A DNA stretch of 64,000 nucleotides from Leptolyngbya iicbica LK (lineage in GTDB: Bacteria; Cyanobacteriota; Cyanobacteriia; Phormidesmidales; Phormidesmidaceae). This document shows positions 62,227 to 64,000 of the stretch, one piece after another (positions within the stretch are counted from its first letter, which is position 1; every line of letters starts with the position of its first letter). A program made the translations under genes and the position numbers. The notes beneath the pieces were generated by a model. It ran no database searches, had not been told where the DNA came from, and saw only the letters and a program-made list of their open reading frames with translations. The stretch covers positions 210,740 through 274,739 of the forward strand of contig NZ_QVFV01000001.1 in assembly GCF_004212215.1 (NCBI RefSeq). Reading direction: 5' to 3'.

Positions 62227-62403
62227 GGCCAAACCAATGGGAGCTAACGCTACCGGTAGCGTCAAAGGCTTCAGGTCGTTGCTCATAACTTTACAGAGAA
62301 AAACTAGACATTTGCGCGAAGTTCAGTACAATACAGCGTCATGGCGTCCAGTCAGCGAGTCTCCGGGAAATTCTGGTCGTCAGCCTGTTTTAGGACTTTA
62401 CCC

Positions 62404-63300
62404 ATGACCTCAGTTGTTACTCGGCCCACTAGCAGCAACTATGACCGACTGCCCGAAGAGGTACGCACAGCGTTGAGCGATCGCCTCCAACCCACGGGGT
62501 TAGCCACACCGAGCCAACCGCCATCGCCGCCTACAGCAGAGCACAAATTGCCCAAACAGGCGCGTCGCCCTGCCGCCTCAGGGACAACAGCTCAATCGTC
62601 GACCAAGACTCGGCAAACGGCCCCCAATCGGGATGTCGTCGTGGCTCTGCAAAACGTCTCTAAACAGTACGCCAAGGGCAAGCCCGCCCTCGTAGACGTC
62701 AACTTACAGATGCACAAGGGGGATTTCCTTTTTATCACGGGGCCATCTGGTGCCGGGAAATCGACTCTGCTGAAGCTACTGTATGGTCAAGAGCGTCCCA
62801 CTTCTGGAGAAGTGATTGTTGAAGGCACCCCCATCAGCCAACTTCGGGGCAACCAACTCGCAAAAGTTCGTCGTCGCATTGGTGTGGTCTTTCAGGACTA
62901 CAAGTTGATTCCTCGGCGCACCGTGGCCGAGAATGTGGCGTTTGTGCTGTGGGCGCAGGGCTATTCCCGCAAAGAAATTCACCGCCGCCTCTGGCCGACA
63001 CTCAAAATGGTGGGCCTGCAAGACAAGTCAGAATCTTTTCCCCATGAGCTCTCTGGGGGCGAGCAGCAGCGCGTCAGCATTGCCCGTGCGGTGGTGGGCA
63101 CGCCGCCACTCCTGTTGGCCGATGAGCCCACGGGCAACCTCGACCCCGACAATGCCCTTCAGGTCATCAAAATTCTCAAAAAGCTCAATTCCATCGGCAT
63201 CACCGTCGTGGTGACCACCCACAATGAACAGTTGGTCAGGGTGTCGAACCATCCGGTAGTGCAAATCAAAGACTGCCATTTGCGGCATGTGCGCAAGTAA
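62404..63300 (+). CDS. ftsE: FtsE-like cell-division ABC ATPase with N-terminal extension
   Basis: 298 aa; start chosen at 62404 ([20 protein letters not shown]). The first 75 residues are Pro/Ser/Thr-rich and disordered; the ABC domain follows, with Walker [11 protein letters not shown]-loop VFQDYKLIP, signature LSGGEQQR and Walker [11 protein letters not shown]. The YKLI sequence and overall match to FtsE suggest it drives FtsX-dependent peptidoglycan hydrolysis at the septum. ftsX is not next to it in this window. Confidence 0.85.
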   Translation: MTSVVTRPTSSNYDRLPEEVRTALSDRLQPTGLATPSQPPSPPTAEHKLPKQARRPAASGTTAQSSTKTRQTAPNRDVVVALQNVSKQYAKGKPALVDVNLQMHKGDFLFITGPSGAGKSTLLKLLYGQERPTSGEVIVEGTPISQLRGNQLAKVRRRIGVVFQDYKLIPRRTVAENVAFVLWAQGYSRKEIHRRLWPTLKMVGLQDKSESFPHELSGGEQQRVSIARAVVGTPPLLLADEPTGNLDPDNALQVIKILKKLNSIGITVVVTTHNEQLVRVSNHPVVQIKDCHLRHVRK

Positions 63301-63349
63301 GCGCGATCGCGCCTCTTTGCCTGGTCAATCCCTCTGTGATGACATCATT

Positions 63350-63393
63350 GCTGCGTCATTGCCGATATCGCAGTCAATCGCTCATGACGCAGC
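63350..63393. terminator. candidate bidirectional stem-loop between convergent genes
   Basis: GCTGCGTCAT / ATGACGCAGC, a 10-bp perfect inverted repeat with a 24-nt loop, between ftsE and the DUF2808 gene. It has no U-tract, so it is only a candidate. Confidence 0.3.
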
Positions 63394-63987
63394 TCAATCA
63401 AAGAAGATAAAGTCTCGCTGGTAAATGTGGATGCGGCCCGTGCCGACTCGCTGAAATTGGGGCTTTTCACCCGCTGGGGCAGCCGTCACTTCGTATAAAT
63501 AAACGCCTTCCCAACGGGGATTGCGCACCAGTGTGAGGGCAAAGGTGAGCAGTTGCCCGGGTTCGGCGGGCTCGGCCAGTTGCACAGTGAGGGTTTGCGA
63601 ATCGGCGTCATAGTCCGCCGTGGCAATGTCGTACGATGCACCGCGATCGCGCCGGGTGCCCGTAAACACCTCAATGTCCTGAGTGCGATAGTTCAACCGC
63701 GTAAACCGCCCCTCAATGAGCGACACGGTCAGGGTTTCGAGGGGTTCCTCAGCATCAGGCGGCAGGTTGACTGTGACGTAATAAGTTGGCCGACGGTCAT
63801 AAGTATCGTTATCCAGCGTGACGAAGTCGGCCAAGCGCGGGGGACTCGTGAAGACCGTCGTGCCATCCCCCAGCTGCACGGCGGCGGTTGGCCCCAGTGG
63901 CAGCACGACTGTCGCTATGCAAGTGATACTCGCCAGGGCTAAAGCGAGTCGCGATCGCCCTCGTCTCCGTGGCTTTCCCAGTTTCAT
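63394..63987 (-). CDS. DUF2808 domain secreted protein
   Basis: 197-aa protein with a basic N-terminus (MKLGKPRRRGRSR), a hydrophobic signal segment to about residue 36, and a beta-rich DUF2808 domain (TTVFTSPPRLADFVT to IHIYQRDFIFFD). The family is found mainly in cyanobacteria and is exported; function unknown. No cysteine or lipobox, so it is probably periplasmic or secreted. The gene ends just inside the window, near the right end. Confidence 0.85.
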   Translation of the reverse strand: MKLGKPRRRGRSRLALALASITCIATVVLPLGPTAAVQLGDGTTVFTSPPRLADFVTLDNDTYDRRPTYYVTVNLPPDAEEPLETLTVSLIEGRFTRLNYRTQDIEVFTGTRRDRGASYDIATADYDADSQTLTVQLAEPAEPGQLLTFALTLVRNPRWEGVYLYEVTAAPAGEKPQFQRVGTGRIHIYQRDFIFFD

Positions 63988-64000
63988 GATGACTTTCCTC

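Noticed and set aside
1-64000. tRNA and rRNA genes
   Set aside because: I looked for T-arm-like GGTTCGAATCC signatures and rRNA-like stretches in the intergenic regions and found none I could support; a tRNAscan run would be decisive.

Overview
This window is cyanobacterial chromosome. The octamer GCGATCGC (HIP1) is scattered through it, and it encodes chlB (dark-operative protochlorophyllide reductase), a CpcS/CpeS-type bilin lyase, a CBS-CP12 fusion and several families known mainly from cyanobacteria (DUF1830, DUF2808, Nit6803-type nitrilase). A PatX-like gene points to a filamentous strain, because PatX normally accompanies HetR in filamentous cyanobacteria. I found no rRNA, no convincing tRNA, no CRISPR array and no transposase.

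Layout. 0-3.4 kb: dusA and accC on the minus strand. 3.4-7.2 kb: a small PatX-like peptide gene with a TCCGGA (DIF1) promoter element, an EI24-type membrane protein, G-rich and C-rich tandem repeats, and a divergent Hsp70. 7.3-15.5 kb: CBS-CP12, dnaK with a HIP1-containing terminator, an orphan DNA methyltransferase, a DUF2126 protein and a SpoIID-type protein. 15.7-20.6 kb: a partial Nit1C cluster (flavoprotein divergent from nitB-nitC-nitD) whose shared intergenic region carries two near-perfect NtcA-activated promoters facing apart. 20.8-24.4 kb: a tightly overlapping nickel/cobalt ECF-transporter operon. 24.6-34.5 kb: toroid-fold protein, GT39 transferase, pilin-like lipoprotein, GAF protein, SDR, CPBP protease, rhomboid, DUF1830 and a frameshifted DUF924 gene. 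34.7-44.2 kb: chlB, a response-regulator/histidine-kinase hybrid, leuC, a Uma2 protein, trmB, the rpsP-KH-phoH cluster and a PD-(D/E)XK nuclease.

44.2-46.9 kb is an A+T-richer accessory island with two unannotated-looking small exported peptides that share the motif GGGI-x-x-MPP, beside a helical membrane protein. 47-50.5 kb: EEP-family hydrolase, SRPBCC protein and HerA-type ATPase.

50.5-57 kb is centred on mfd. Remnants of mfd's own 3' end (near 50.6 kb) and 5' end plus leader (near 56.8 kb) lie outside a VapBC toxin-antitoxin pair and a glycosyltransferase, as if a VapBC-mfd-GT2 segment had landed inside an older mfd. mfd also has noncoding-type tandem repeats inserted in frame. 57-64 kb: a Uma2 gene with an in-frame stop, a bilin lyase, hemE, an epimerase-like gene, ruvB, ftsE and a DUF2808 protein.

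A family of roughly 105-bp MITE-like elements (palindromic core ACAGCCGAGACGGCTGT, ends CTTAGG/CCTAAG) occurs in at least four copies plus one core fragment, and in two places its end supplies a gene's stop codon. All calls come from reading the sequence by eye; no database search was run.
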